56,015 nt of DNA from an uncultured Clostridia bacterium (GTDB taxonomy: Bacteria; Bacillota; Clostridia; Oscillospirales; Ruminococcaceae). A program made the position numbers and the translations under genes. Shown one piece after another: positions 40,113 through 50,143 of this stretch (the first letter of the stretch is position 1; every line of letters starts with the position of its first letter). The notes below the pieces were generated by a model, which was not told where the DNA came from, searched no databases, and saw only the letters and a program-made list of their open reading frames with translations. The stretch lies in assembly GCA_947588805.1 (NCBI GenBank), contig CANPYR010000011.1, positions 1-56,015 on the forward strand, in the 5' to 3' direction.

Positions 40113-40872
40113 ATATAACTGCCGCCGAAATATTATCGGTTTCTCCCCTCTGCTTATTTATTTCAATAAGTCTTTCAATACTGTCTTTCATCGAAGCAGG
40201 GTCGATTGCGGCGCCGTTATAAAGCTCGACCTTCATTTCCTCGGCTGTAATTAAGTGGCGAAAGCCGTCAGAGCAGAGAAGATATATGGTTTTTGGCTCG
40301 GTATCTCCAAAAAACATATCCGGTTCTGTGATTTCCGAAATTCCGACGCATTTTGTTAAAACAGAACGCATTGGGGAGCTGAGCGCCTGCGTTTCCGTCA
40401 TGTTTCCAAGCTCTATCTCGTTTTCTGCAACTGTATGGTCGGTAGTGATTCTTACTGTCCCGGAAGCGTCGATTTTATATGCCCTTGAATCGCCGAGATT
40501 CAAAATATAATATCTTGTTTCCGTCAATAGCATGACCGTCACGGTTGAGCCGATTTTAAACCCGTTGCTTTCTCCGAAAGCTCGTATTATGTCGTTTTGC
40601 AACGAAGTTATTTCCGTCCACTGTCTGCGAATATCGCCGTCGTATATTTCTTTTCCGTCAAGCTTAGGCAAACATTCGTCTGCCCAGTTTACAAATGCGG
40701 AAACTATCGAGCGGCTTGCAATTTCTCCGTGAGACAGCCCGCCCATGCCGTCGCACAAAACCGCAAGCGCAATGTTCCCGAGAGGCAAGCTGTAATTTCT
40801 GACAACAAGGCAGTCCTGATTTATCTGCCTCTTAGTTCCGACGTCGGTTGCTGATGCTGTATAAAATCTCAT
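40102..40872 (-). CDS. PP2C-family protein phosphatase
   Basis: A 256-residue Ser/Thr phosphatase (PrpC/Stp type) that would reverse the neighbouring kinase. All metal motifs are present: TKRQINQD (Asp20), LCDGMGGLSHGE (Asp41-Gly42), GSTVTVMLL, LNLGDSRAYKI, TTDHTVAENEIELG, LLCSDGF and the last GETDNISA (Asp-Asn). No membrane segment. It starts four bases after the FHA gene ends and its 3' end overlaps a small membrane protein gene, so the order FHA-PP2C-small-small-kinase is one tight operon. Confidence 0.93.
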   Translation of the reverse strand: MRFYTASATDVGTKRQINQDCLVVRNYSLPLGNIALAVLCDGMGGLSHGEIASRSIVSAFVNWADECLPKLDGKEIYDGDIRRQWTEITSLQNDIIRAFGESNGFKIGSTVTVMLLTETRYYILNLGDSRAYKIDASGTVRITTDHTVAENEIELGNMTETQALSSPMRSVLTKCVGISEITEPDMFFGDTEPKTIYLLCSDGFRHLITAEEMKVELYNGAAIDPASMKDSIERLIEINKQRGETDNISAAVIYAE

Positions 40873-40875
40873 ATA

Positions 40876-42300
40876 TCAATAAAGAAGAAATTCAAATTCC
40901 TCATCGGAAAGGCGGAATTTCTGGCCGTGAGAAAGCTTTATCTCGGTGCTTGGGGGAATCTGCTGACCGTCAAGATATGTATGATTCTTTGAGTTGTCGT
41001 CTACAAGGAAGAATTCGCCGCCCCGAGAGACGATGTGACAGTGAGTGTGTCCGACATATCGGTTATCGGTTACAGCATAGTTGTTGAAGCCGCTGTCACG
41101 GCCTATTCTGAACACCGGGGAGTCAATGCGAATGCGTTCGTTGTTGCGCTTGCGGATAAGAGTAGGAGTAATCTTGGAATTGCTCCTGTCATTGAAAAGC
41201 GTAGTGACGCTGATCTCAGAGGTATCGTCGACATACACGGTATCTCCGAAATCATCAGGTCTGAATACAGGTTCCGGACCTCTCTGACCGGAATTGGAAG
41301 TGCTTGCCGGAGCTGCAGGCGTGCGGTTCGGTACTTTAGGATTGTTCCCATCGGGAATATTTATTTTTTCATTGGGAGTGTACGGATTACTCTCTTGACC
41401 GGGTATATCAAATCCTATAGGTTTTTTGACTTTTCCGGATACCTTGCCGTCTTTCGGCTTGCGAGAGGTATTGCCGGATCTCTGGGCCTTATATATCTTT
41501 AAATTTTCCTTGTTGTAATTCCTGAGAAGATATAAAAGCGACATCGGCTTTTCTTTTTTAGTCGGAACCGAGATGATTAAACCGTCGTCTTCACCTTCAG
41601 GCACGTGCGGTTTGACGTTATTTATGTATGGTTTGAGATTATCAGGGATACCGGGTTCGTCGACGCCGGAAGTCTGCACGGTAGTGCCGGAAGTCTTACG
41701 AGAATGAGTCTGCGTAGTCTGAGCCGCAGGTTCGACAGCCTGTTTCGGATTCAATTCGCTTAGAACATCGTAAAATCTCTTTACCGAAAAATTGGAGCTT
41801 CCGTTTAAGGAATTGATTATAGCAGCAAGATAGTCGTTATTATCATGAAGATCATATGTGGTCTTGAAAATCAGTTCCTTAAAATACCGACGGCGAAGAT
41901 CGTATTTTTGATCCGATTCCGTTTCGACCGGCAGACAGATCATCGTGATCGCCTTGGTGTTCACATCAACATAGATATAATTGTCGTTGAGAACAAAGCA
42001 GTCCTTATTTAGCATGTATTCCTCGGAAGCAAGAAGCGCCTTTGAAATTCCGTACAGAATATCTATCATGCTTGATCGAGAAATAATTCCGTAGAGATAA
42101 TTTGACAGGGGTAATCTCGCCGTCACGTTAAATTTCAATATTTGTCTCTCGTTCACTTCCGTGTAAATAATCGGAGCAATATTGTCGATGGCGTTATTTG
42201 TCAGCATTCCCAAGCTGACCGAATCGACCTTGTCGTCCTGCCCGAGCTCATATACAAGATATGTAAGCTCTCCTTGATTTTCATAGTAAAATTCTGACAT
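40876..42300 (-). CDS. FHA-domain protein with N-terminal DUF6382-like domain
   Basis: A 474-residue cytoplasmic protein; ATG 42300 (MSEFYYENQ) has GGGAGAAACTCAG before it. The N-terminal 185 residues (GELTYLVYELGQDDKVDSVS to RRYFKELIFKTTYDLHDNND) match the DUF6382 pattern often found ahead of FHA domains in Clostridia. A Pro/Ser/Thr linker contains possible phospho-acceptor Thr residues. The last 95 residues are an FHA domain: FRIGRDSGFNNYAV, HTHCHIVSRGGEFFLVDDNS and KNHTYLDGQQI; the usual Ser-x-x-His is HTHCH. FHA domains bind phospho-Thr peptides, so it probably reads the adjacent kinase's marks and links them to the pilus genes just upstream. Confidence 0.85.
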   Translation of the reverse strand: MSEFYYENQGELTYLVYELGQDDKVDSVSLGMLTNNAIDNIAPIIYTEVNERQILKFNVTARLPLSNYLYGIISRSSMIDILYGISKALLASEEYMLNKDCFVLNDNYIYVDVNTKAITMICLPVETESDQKYDLRRRYFKELIFKTTYDLHDNNDYLAAIINSLNGSSNFSVKRFYDVLSELNPKQAVEPAAQTTQTHSRKTSGTTVQTSGVDEPGIPDNLKPYINNVKPHVPEGEDDGLIISVPTKKEKPMSLLYLLRNYNKENLKIYKAQRSGNTSRKPKDGKVSGKVKKPIGFDIPGQESNPYTPNEKINIPDGNNPKVPNRTPAAPASTSNSGQRGPEPVFRPDDFGDTVYVDDTSEISVTTLFNDRSNSKITPTLIRKRNNERIRIDSPVFRIGRDSGFNNYAVTDNRYVGHTHCHIVSRGGEFFLVDDNSKNHTYLDGQQIPPSTEIKLSHGQKFRLSDEEFEFLLY

Positions 42301-42321
42301 CTGAGTTTCTCCCTTCAAAAA

Positions 42322-43632
42322 TCAAGTCGTTCTGTTAAGGCGGTACAGCTTTAACAGCTGCCACAAATCGCCATTTTTTACAAAACAGCTTCCTTTTTCA
42401 TTGAATTCCCCTGCACCGTCAAACTGTGCCGGAATGACCATGGTACCGGCGCTGTCGATATATCCCCATTTCCCGTTCTCGCAAACCGCCGCAAACCCGT
42501 TTGCAAATGGTCTTGCGGCTTCATAATCTTTATCCGATACACGCTTTCCGTCGGCGTCGATAAAGCACCACCTGCCGCCTATCTTCACAGCTGTCGGTTC
42601 TTCGCCGGTAAAGACAAAGGCGTCTTCGTAGGTCTCCGCTCCAACCTGCTTTCCGTCCGTGTCTATCATTATAAATCCGCTTCCATCGGACACAAAAGCC
42701 CTGTTATTTCTGAACGCTATGTCCTTTCCGTCCAAAATGACGTCGGCATAATCCGCACTTCCGACGGGATTTCCCTTGTCGTCGATTATCTTCCACCTTC
42801 CGGCGTTTTGAACTAACGCTCTCCCCGCATTAAATGAGGATGCTCTGTCATATTCTCCGAATGCAGGGTTCAGCTCGCTGTCTACATAGGTGTATTTTCC
42901 GTCAGATCTGACTGCATATGCAAGATTACCTGAAATAGGTCCGAACCGTTGATATGTATCGTCCGAGACAAGCATCTTATTTCCGGTCGAATCGATGAAA
43001 TAAGCCTCTCCGGATTCATCGACCACCGGAGCATAGCCGCTTGAGGTGAACACTCCTGCGTCTGTGAAAACGCTGCCTGTCTTGGAGACTCCGTACCTGT
43101 TTACATAGGACCAACGGTCTTTTTTCTTGACGGCGCAAAAACTGCTGCTGTAAATTCCAACCTCGCTGTAGGTACTAAAATCAAGGTGATAATAATAGTA
43201 GATTTCAGACAGAACGCCGTCTGAATATTCCGATTTCAACTGCCGCTTTTCAAGCGTATCGATTATGTCATAGCAGGACTCGTAGTCCTCGTCCTCCATG
43301 TAAATCTCAAGAAGACAATCATACGGTTTTGACTCTAAGGGATACGCCTCTGCAAAGTCCTCGCACCTTGACAGTCTCTCCCTGCTCATGCCATGATCTT
43401 TGTAAAAATCAATTATCTCCATATACAGCTCGGGGCTGCTTTGAAGCTGTAACGCGTTGTCATAGTTGCTGATCGCAGTCGTGATGATTCCTTTGCCGGC
43501 ACTTTCTCTGGCCACCTCGATATAGCCGTTGTACTCGTTGATAAACGCATTGTTGTTGTCTATCAGCGTCTTCCATGAAAGCGCCATCAGCAGAGTGACC
43601 GCAATAGGCGCAAGTATTTTTCTTCCCTTCAT
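42322..43632 (-). CDS. WG-repeat protein with N-terminal membrane anchor and helical repeats
   Basis: A 436-residue protein. Residues 7-23 are a signal anchor. Residues about 30-160 are TPR-like helices (AISNYDNALQLQSSPELYME, then ESCYDIIDTLEKRQL). Residues about 165-430 are WG-type repeats, each a short beta hairpin with Gly-x-W: DRWSYVNRYG, GKYTYVDSELN, GRWKIIDDKGN, GRWCFIDADGK, GKWGYIDSAGTMVIPAQFDG. WG repeats are presumed binding scaffolds. Facing outward beside the prepilin peptidase and FHA genes, it could sense or organise the surface machine. Start ATG 43632 follows AGGAGAAAAAT. Confidence 0.82.
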   Translation of the reverse strand: MKGRKILAPIAVTLLMALSWKTLIDNNNAFINEYNGYIEVARESAGKGIITTAISNYDNALQLQSSPELYMEIIDFYKDHGMSRERLSRCEDFAEAYPLESKPYDCLLEIYMEDEDYESCYDIIDTLEKRQLKSEYSDGVLSEIYYYYHLDFSTYSEVGIYSSSFCAVKKKDRWSYVNRYGVSKTGSVFTDAGVFTSSGYAPVVDESGEAYFIDSTGNKMLVSDDTYQRFGPISGNLAYAVRSDGKYTYVDSELNPAFGEYDRASSFNAGRALVQNAGRWKIIDDKGNPVGSADYADVILDGKDIAFRNNRAFVSDGSGFIMIDTDGKQVGAETYEDAFVFTGEEPTAVKIGGRWCFIDADGKRVSDKDYEAARPFANGFAAVCENGKWGYIDSAGTMVIPAQFDGAGEFNEKGSCFVKNGDLWQLLKLYRLNRTT

Positions 43633-43645
43633 ATTTTTCTCCTAT

Positions 43646-44308
43646 CTACATTCCGGATAAACATATCGCAATGACCGTACCTGCAAGAATCGGCGGGCCA
43701 AAAGACATTACGTCCTTTTTGTCTTTTGACTTTGTCGCAAGCAGAGCGACTGCAATCACAAACGATACCGCCAAAGAAAAGCAAACCGAATTTATCGCTC
43801 CCCAAAGTCCCTGATAAAGACCGATAACCGTAAAGAGCTTTACATCTCCCATCCCGACGCTGTTTCTGAACACCACCAGCATTATCAGGAAAAATCCGCC
43901 GACGCTGAGCGCGCCAATGATATAATCCTTGAGGAGATAAACTATACGACACGAATTTGTTGCCGCTTCGACTCCGAAAATAACCAGCCTTAAAATCAAG
44001 AGTATCAGAATGAGCTTGTTGGGTATCTTCTGCATTTTTAAATCTATTGCCGCTATTGGAAAAAGCAGATGCACAAGACACATAAGCCTTGCGGAATCAA
44101 CAATCCTGAGGCTGTGATATTTTGCAAGCATAAAGATCAAAATCACGCTTGTAAGCACAGCCAAGGTAAGATAAATTACCCTTCCCCTGCTCAGGTTCAG
44201 CGAGCCCCTTGCTTCACTCGGTTTTTTATTTTGAAGATAGCAGCAGCTGTATATATATCCGAAAGATATCAGTGCAGCGCTTTCAAAAGCTAAAATAAGA
44301 TATATCAA
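43646..44308 (-). CDS. tadV: Type IV prepilin peptidase (A24, TadV/CpaA-like)
   Basis: A 220-residue polytopic protein with about six or seven helices. The two catalytic Asp motifs of A24 peptidases are present: AAIDLKMQKIPNKL (Asp near 88) and VGMGDVKLF (GxGD near 153). It would cleave the leader of the Flp-type pilin and TadE-like pseudopilins in the same cluster; no N-methylase domain is present, as usual for Tad peptidases. Its ATG overlaps the upstream stop (44305-44308), which shows coupling. Confidence 0.88.
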   Translation of the reverse strand: MIYLILAFESAALISFGYIYSCCYLQNKKPSEARGSLNLSRGRVIYLTLAVLTSVILIFMLAKYHSLRIVDSARLMCLVHLLFPIAAIDLKMQKIPNKLILILLILRLVIFGVEAATNSCRIVYLLKDYIIGALSVGGFFLIMLVVFRNSVGMGDVKLFTVIGLYQGLWGAINSVCFSLAVSFVIAVALLATKSKDKKDVMSFGPPILAGTVIAICLSGM

Positions 44309-45717
44309 TTTTCAGTGTTCTCGCTTTCCGTTGTCTTTTTGATCTCTCTGACGCCGGCGCCGAAGCCCGGAGAGACCTCTATATCTATCCCGTGCGTCTT
44401 GGACGTCGAGATAATGCTCTCGATTTTTTCCTTAAGATCCTTGTCAGACGGAATCACCAGAATGATTTTATTTGTCGCTTTTTCGCAGCTATATTCTTCT
44501 TTGACCGTGCTTCCGTCAGACTTGAGCGTCTTGGTCTTTACGCTCTTCCGGGGATCGGTGGTGCTCTTCATCTTCCCGCACAGGCGCTCTATCGTAAGCC
44601 TTATCGCCGCTTCATCGACATCGTCAACGCTCTTTATCGGTTCGCCGTCCGCCGACCAAAGAGGATTGAAGGAGGATATCATGATGAAATTATTGCTTTC
44701 TGGGTTGTAAAGCTGTACATCGGTGAGACCTGAGGTCTTTTTATAGCCTTCATCGAGCATTTCGTCGATGACCATATGGCGAATGAGCGCAGACCTCTCC
44801 TCTACTGTCGCCTGAATCCAAAGAGACTGATTCTTCTCAGTATCATTCTCTTTACCGTCGCTTTTTATATATTTGTCGGACGAATCGAAACTGACCTGAC
44901 CTGCGAGCCAACCGTGAGTGATTGCCGTCTGGTTGAAGTGATATGTGACATTTATCGGCAGCAGCGCGACAACTTTAACATCGTACTGAACATTTATCCT
45001 TATTACGTCCGAGCCAAAGGGAAAGAGCTCGGAATGATTAAAATCCAAACCGTTTAAATAAGATCCGGACGACGGCACAACGCCGCAGTGCCGAAGAAAA
45101 GCCTCAACGTCTCCGTCCTTTTCATCTACAAGATGCCTTTTGCACATGGTTTTAGCAAGCGGAGCGGCTATAAGCCTGGACTTAACAAGATCAAAGGTCT
45201 CGCTGGCGGCAAGCTTTGCTATACCGAACAGAAGATTTTTAGGGTCTCTTGCAATCTCGGAAATTTTGCTTTCAATTGAACTTCCCGCCTGAGTAATCTT
45301 CCCGACGCTTGTCTTTACACCGTCCCATGCATCGAGGATATCCGAAATGTTGTCCTCTGAACTGAGACCGGTATTTCCGAGCTTTTCAATCTCGTTGTAG
45401 ACTGTGTTGATATCCGAAAGAATGCTTACGGCTCCAGAGGTCCCGTCAACTCTGGCATTGTACAGCTCGCTTTGCCGATCGTTCAAACCGGTCAGAGAAT
45501 AGAGATAACTGTACTGGGAAATCTCCCTTGCAGTTGTGTTTATGGCATAGGATATCCTTGACTGCGCAATGCAGAGGTTGACTATTGAGAGGATCATTAT
45601 TATTGAAAACACAAAAGCAGTAAGCGAAAGAGTTGCCTCAATAATGATGACTCCGCTCTCCTCCGCAAGTAAAGCGGTTTTATCTGTGTTTTCACTGCCA
45701 GACCGTTTTTTAAACAT
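44305..45717 (-). CDS. TadE-like pilus-associated protein
   Basis: A 470-residue protein from ATG 45717; the frame extends further upstream but would overlap the preceding gene, whose stop is one base before this ATG. After a short cytoplasmic head, EESGVIIIEATLSLTAFVFS (20-39) is the TadE/TadG N-terminal pseudopilin helix, with Glu at the position typical for A24 processing. The 420-residue external part is unusually long for TadE (about 150-200) and has no named domain; charged helices and an insertion with a Lys/Asp-rich segment near 400. The C-terminus is hydrophilic (KKTTESENTEN). Probably a minor pseudopilin or assembly factor. Confidence 0.75.
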   Translation of the reverse strand: MFKKRSGSENTDKTALLAEESGVIIIEATLSLTAFVFSIIMILSIVNLCIAQSRISYAINTTAREISQYSYLYSLTGLNDRQSELYNARVDGTSGAVSILSDINTVYNEIEKLGNTGLSSEDNISDILDAWDGVKTSVGKITQAGSSIESKISEIARDPKNLLFGIAKLAASETFDLVKSRLIAAPLAKTMCKRHLVDEKDGDVEAFLRHCGVVPSSGSYLNGLDFNHSELFPFGSDVIRINVQYDVKVVALLPINVTYHFNQTAITHGWLAGQVSFDSSDKYIKSDGKENDTEKNQSLWIQATVEERSALIRHMVIDEMLDEGYKKTSGLTDVQLYNPESNNFIMISSFNPLWSADGEPIKSVDDVDEAAIRLTIERLCGKMKSTTDPRKSVKTKTLKSDGSTVKEEYSCEKATNKIILVIPSDKDLKEKIESIISTSKTHGIDIEVSPGFGAGVREIKKTTESENTEN

Positions 45718-45718
45718 A

Positions 45719-48700
45719 TCAGTATCCCTTAATTCCGTTGCTTTCAAGCGTATACCAGCCTCGGCTGTCCTTGGGATTGTTTTCGACGTCTGCAAATAGC
45801 GGCAGAGCCAGAAGCATCGGCTGAACCTGCACCGTCGCCGACATCTCGACGTAGGCAGAGGATTTTGAAAGCACATAGTTTGAATCTTTGCTTACCATCG
45901 ACATATTTGCCTGTATGGCGTCGGCTGTTCTCAAAATGATGGCTTCCTCGTTGACATACAGACCTATCATCAGGAAGAGTCTCAGATAATCGCTATAATA
46001 AAACTGTATCAATGACGCCATTCCCGTATTGTCGTCTGCGTCCGAGCCGCTGCCGAAAGTTCCGTCAAGCCGGTTGGAAAGCGTTTCGCTGACCTTTTCC
46101 GCGCCCTGCTTCATAGAATCTTTCAGCTCGCTCATCATTTCGTCTTTATATCTCTTTATTTCATCGCTCGCATCTACGATAGTATTGCTGATTTTTTCTC
46201 TTATTTCTTCAAGAATTGAATTTATGCTGTCTCCCATTTGCTCAAAAGAATCGGTAACGGTGTCTTGGCAAGATTTGAAAGCACTAACAAATCTTTGCAC
46301 AAACTGTGATTTTATTATATTCACAGCTTCCTTTTTGATCGTAAATGCTATGCTTCCTCCGGAGGCAGACTGTTCGTTTGCTATCCACTCATCCAGTCCG
46401 TTATTCACATAGTCTGCCATATCCTGTCCGGAGCGATTAAACTCCTCAAACGCATTTGAGGTAAGCGTAGTCAGTTTTTGAATAGCGATATTTGCATTTC
46501 GAGTGATCAAGTCGTCAAACGCACCGGTTGCATAATCCTTAACTTTATCCCCACCCTCATCTATCATCTCGCTTAGCTTATCGCTTGTCTGATCCAAGAG
46601 TTCTCCGGCAGCGTCTACAGCGACATCTTTGGCTTTATTTATAGCTCCCTTTGCGGAACAATTCCATGTGCTGCTATCTTTGAAAAGCGGAACCTTTTCT
46701 CCGTTTTTCAGCATAGCAATATCAAGTGAAGATTCTATGCAGGCAACTCCGATTATTATTGCGGCCTGAATCAAAGGAACAGGAATCACTCCAAGCGTTG
46801 CTGCCGAAATAGGCGTTGCAATAGCAAAAGCTCCGTCACGGATACTCGAATCCATAAAAGCATATATGAGATTAAAGGCGAGCCGAATGCCGTAGATCGA
46901 ACCGTATGCCTTGAATGAGTTGGAAGCGTTTGTTCCTCCGTATATAATATATTCTACCTCTTTTTGATAAGCAAAATTATGTTCAGCGTCTATCGGCGTT
47001 AGCGTGAGCGAGGTAATTATCGCATCATCTCCGGCATCGGGATTCTTATTTTTAAATTCTTTTTCTATAGTATCATAGCTAAGCATACTTAATATATAGT
47101 CCGAAACATAGAGCTTATCCCGTAAATCCGTTCCCATTCGTGCAATTGCACCGCCAAGATCTCCAAGCATATCCGTAATAGAAGATGATGAGTTCTTTGC
47201 AGCGTTTTGACTTGTATCTATTTTAGAGCTTCCAACTCGGTCTCCGCTCAGGCCCGGCAGAGATGAAGGTCTGTTGCTGATTTTGCTCAATTCTTTTTCG
47301 CCTGTCTCCCCGTTTCCTGATTCTGACGGCTCTTCAGTATTGATCCCGGCTTCTTTTAACTGCTCGTCTGCTTTTGCTGTTTTATCATTTTTAATATTGT
47401 CATACTCATCTTCAGCATTTTTTGTATCCGGCATTTCTCCGCTTCCGGACGCTCCGAAATGACCGTAAAGATAGGAATAGAAATTCAGTTTTTCTCCTTT
47501 TGATAAATTAGGCTCCGTTCCCTGCTGATTTTCCCATGAAATGTCAAGCGGCGTTCCGACGGTATATTTTCCTTGGACCCACGCTTCGGCTTGAGCGTTT
47601 AGTTCACTTGTGTTTATCGGCACGTGTTTTAAGCTATTGTCACCAATGTTATTTTTGAGAATATATTTGAGCTTTTCGTAATTTTCAATTTCATAAGGGA
47701 AAACATCGTAGAATTTATGCGTGTCGATCTGATCTCTCAATTTTTCAAGATTTGTTTCTATATTATTAAGACGGTCTATCAGTTTCTGAACATCGTCAGC
47801 ATTGAGATATGTTGAAAGACTCTCTATCTCTGCTTTGTCTTGAGAAGCCAATGGGGTATTACTTAATTCATCAAGATTAGCTGTATCTTTCCAACTTTGC
47901 TTTTTTTCTTCGAGCGTTCCCCCCGGTTTGACCGCATCATATATAACGTTAAGATACATCACAGCATTCTTAAGGTGCTCTATGCCTGATACGACATTTT
48001 TTCTGTATGAAGATGAGTCATTATAAATTCGCATAATTTCTTCGGCTGTAGCAGTAATATCAGTAGAACCGTTTTTAATAATTTCATTACTATATTTTTT
48101 TAATTCTCTGTTATAATCTTCTATCTTATTGTTGCCCATAACAAGTTGCATCGAAGCCTCATCAAGAACTTTATCTGCATACTCCTGTAAAGACCTTGGG
48201 CTTTTTTCGCCAAAAAGCTTTACTATATTAGATCCGGCTTGAGATATTAGCGCTCCTTCAGCAGGATACATATATGCTCCAATGAGTTTACCGTAATGTT
48301 CAAATACCTTCTTATATGCTTCAATAATATTGTTAAATAAATTGCGTCTGTTGATTTGGACAATAAGTTGTACTTTATACGACTGCGAATCGTATTCTAT
48401 CATTTCTTCATATGCTGTTTTTAGAGCGTTGCAAGCTGTAAATAAATTTAAAATACATTTACTTATATCGGAAGTTGAAGCGAGTCTATTTTCTCCGTAA
48501 GGAGAATATTTAGTATAGTATTCCCTGGACATTCCGTCATTATTTTTATTAAGATATAAGATTTCCATTTCGCCGCCATCGCCCATTGCTACAAAATCGC
48601 CGGACAATGATACAGAATAAAACATTTGAACAAAATTTGTATAGTCTTGAGTATCATATAAGTCCTTGACAGTTTTTATGGTAATTTGGCGATAGTCACT

Positions 48701-49402
48701 TTCGTAGTTTGTATCATAGTCCTGCTTCATATTTATTAAATAACTGTCATCAGAAGCAAAACCGCATTTATTATATTCATATATCTCCTTCCAAGCAAGC
48801 TGAGCGGTTTTCATTACATCCTGCTGCCCTTCATAATAATCCTTGCGCTTGTCAACAAGTTCCGTCTGCTTACCGAGGGTTTTAAAACTTTTTAATGATG
48901 ACAGAAAGCTGAGACCTGTATTTATCGGCGCACGATATTTCATAAATTCAACTATCTGCTTTTCTAAAACGGCAGCGTTTGCAAGACTTGCGTCAGTCCT
49001 TTTGGAAATATCAAAATCAGTAACCTGTATCCCTAAAAGGTCCGAGGTATCGGCTCCATCCGCAACCAATCCGAGCTGAGCCATCAGCTGATCGACATAC
49101 CCCTCAGCCTCTTCGTCGCTGACTCCCGAGGAAGTTATGCATGTCGTATAATACTTTTCAAGCCGTTCATAAAGCTCCTCGGCGTCCTGAGCAGTCGCAA
49201 AAAGACCGTACATGTCCTTGAGCATCGTGTCATAATCCGTCAGCGCAGTATTAAGCGTTAAATCCGCTGCGGAATCAAGAACCGATCTTGAAAGCTTCAC
49301 ACGGCTTGCGTCCACAAACATCGAGGACACAAGAAGCATGGGGAGCAATATTATAACGAGAAAAACTGAGACTGCGCCTCGATTTCTGTACAGGAATTTC
49401 AT
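45719..49402 (-). CDS. TadG-like / DUF5702 large pilus-associated protein
   Basis: A 1227-residue protein; ATG 49402 has GTGAGGGTTGAAA before it (the TTG at 49408 is inferior). MKFLYRNRGAVSVFLVIILL (1-20) is the TadG-type head and anchor helix, followed by VDASRVKLSRSVLDSAADL, the classic TadG/TadE segment after the helix. The rest is mostly helical and charged, with long coiled-coil stretches (about 400-560 and 1020-1110) and one hydrophobic stretch near 840-885 (FAIATPISAATLGVIPVPLI). This layout corresponds to DUF5702 proteins of clostridial Tad loci; their function is not known. Its great length suggests a surface-spanning scaffold. Confidence 0.78.
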   Translation of the reverse strand: MKFLYRNRGAVSVFLVIILLPMLLVSSMFVDASRVKLSRSVLDSAADLTLNTALTDYDTMLKDMYGLFATAQDAEELYERLEKYYTTCITSSGVSDEEAEGYVDQLMAQLGLVADGADTSDLLGIQVTDFDISKRTDASLANAAVLEKQIVEFMKYRAPINTGLSFLSSLKSFKTLGKQTELVDKRKDYYEGQQDVMKTAQLAWKEIYEYNKCGFASDDSYLINMKQDYDTNYESDYRQITIKTVKDLYDTQDYTNFVQMFYSVSLSGDFVAMGDGGEMEILYLNKNNDGMSREYYTKYSPYGENRLASTSDISKCILNLFTACNALKTAYEEMIEYDSQSYKVQLIVQINRRNLFNNIIEAYKKVFEHYGKLIGAYMYPAEGALISQAGSNIVKLFGEKSPRSLQEYADKVLDEASMQLVMGNNKIEDYNRELKKYSNEIIKNGSTDITATAEEIMRIYNDSSSYRKNVVSGIEHLKNAVMYLNVIYDAVKPGGTLEEKKQSWKDTANLDELSNTPLASQDKAEIESLSTYLNADDVQKLIDRLNNIETNLEKLRDQIDTHKFYDVFPYEIENYEKLKYILKNNIGDNSLKHVPINTSELNAQAEAWVQGKYTVGTPLDISWENQQGTEPNLSKGEKLNFYSYLYGHFGASGSGEMPDTKNAEDEYDNIKNDKTAKADEQLKEAGINTEEPSESGNGETGEKELSKISNRPSSLPGLSGDRVGSSKIDTSQNAAKNSSSSITDMLGDLGGAIARMGTDLRDKLYVSDYILSMLSYDTIEKEFKNKNPDAGDDAIITSLTLTPIDAEHNFAYQKEVEYIIYGGTNASNSFKAYGSIYGIRLAFNLIYAFMDSSIRDGAFAIATPISAATLGVIPVPLIQAAIIIGVACIESSLDIAMLKNGEKVPLFKDSSTWNCSAKGAINKAKDVAVDAAGELLDQTSDKLSEMIDEGGDKVKDYATGAFDDLITRNANIAIQKLTTLTSNAFEEFNRSGQDMADYVNNGLDEWIANEQSASGGSIAFTIKKEAVNIIKSQFVQRFVSAFKSCQDTVTDSFEQMGDSINSILEEIREKISNTIVDASDEIKRYKDEMMSELKDSMKQGAEKVSETLSNRLDGTFGSGSDADDNTGMASLIQFYYSDYLRLFLMIGLYVNEEAIILRTADAIQANMSMVSKDSNYVLSKSSAYVEMSATVQVQPMLLALPLFADVENNPKDSRGWYTLESNGIKGY

Positions 49403-49411
49403 TTTCAACCC

Positions 49412-50068
49412 TCACTTTTTGGCGAAGCTTGATATAAAGCTGTTTATTTTGCTGAACGCGTCGGATATTCCCTTTCCAATCTTCGTACTGCCCAAAAGGT
49501 CGATTACCATATCGGTGTTTCTTATGAATTCAGCCGAATCGTTCACCGGCACCTCAGCCCTCGAATTTATCGTAAGAATTATCGGTTCGGAGGAACCGAG
49601 AAATCTTATTGGGAAGGTGACGTCATATTTTAACTGCACCGAGAAGGTCGAATATACGACATAATTGTTATATTTTGCAATCCCGTTGTGCGGAGATTTG
49701 AGCTTAGGCTTCATACCCTTAAAAAAGGTTTGGGATTTTTTCTCAAACTCTTGTGAAATCTCGTCCTCGATCATCTTTTCGACGTCTCCCATTCCGCCAA
49801 AAATATAGCGATAAGGTTGAATATCCAGTTCTTTTAAAGACGGAAGCGAGTCATTTTCAATTATAGTTTCAAGAAGCGGATCGGCGCAGTAATTTGAACC
49901 CTTGATAGCAAGACTTACCACCGACGATTCTACTTGCGATTTCACATAAAAAGCGTTACCGAGAAATATCAGCAGAAAAAGCACAATAAACATGATCGGA
50001 AAGACAAACACGGCTTCGACAATTACAACCGCTCCGTCCTCGTCTTTTGCGAATTTCTTTCTGATCAT
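49412..50068 (-). CDS. tadE: TadE-family pseudopilin
   Basis: A 218-residue protein. EDGAVVIVEAVFVFPIMFIV (9-28) is the TadE signature: Gly-Ala followed after six residues by Glu and a long helix. The outer part (50-215) has a Cys near 62 and beta segments (YVVYSTFSVQLKYDVTFPIR). TadE/F pseudopilins are processed by the prepilin peptidase and needed for Flp pilus assembly. SD AGGAGGACAAGAAAG before ATG. It is separated from the pilin gene upstream by a 75-bp gap with a hairpin. Confidence 0.85.
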   Translation of the reverse strand: MIRKKFAKDEDGAVVIVEAVFVFPIMFIVLFLLIFLGNAFYVKSQVESSVVSLAIKGSNYCADPLLETIIENDSLPSLKELDIQPYRYIFGGMGDVEKMIEDEISQEFEKKSQTFFKGMKPKLKSPHNGIAKYNNYVVYSTFSVQLKYDVTFPIRFLGSSEPIILTINSRAEVPVNDSAEFIRNTDMVIDLLGSTKIGKGISDAFSKINSFISSFAKK

Positions 50069-50101
50069 CTTTCTTGTCCTCCTATGATTTTGGCAATATC
50101 A

Positions 50102-50121
50102 CGGGGCAAAATGATGCCCCG
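50102..50121 (-). promoter_or_regulatory. Intercistronic hairpin downstream of the pilin gene
   Basis: CGGGGCA-aaatga-TGCCCCG, 7-bp perfect stem without T run, between the Flp pilin and tadE. Such hairpins often protect upstream pilin mRNA from 3' decay; that role is inferred. Confidence 0.5.
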
Positions 50122-50143
50122 CAATATGCCATGTGATACATAA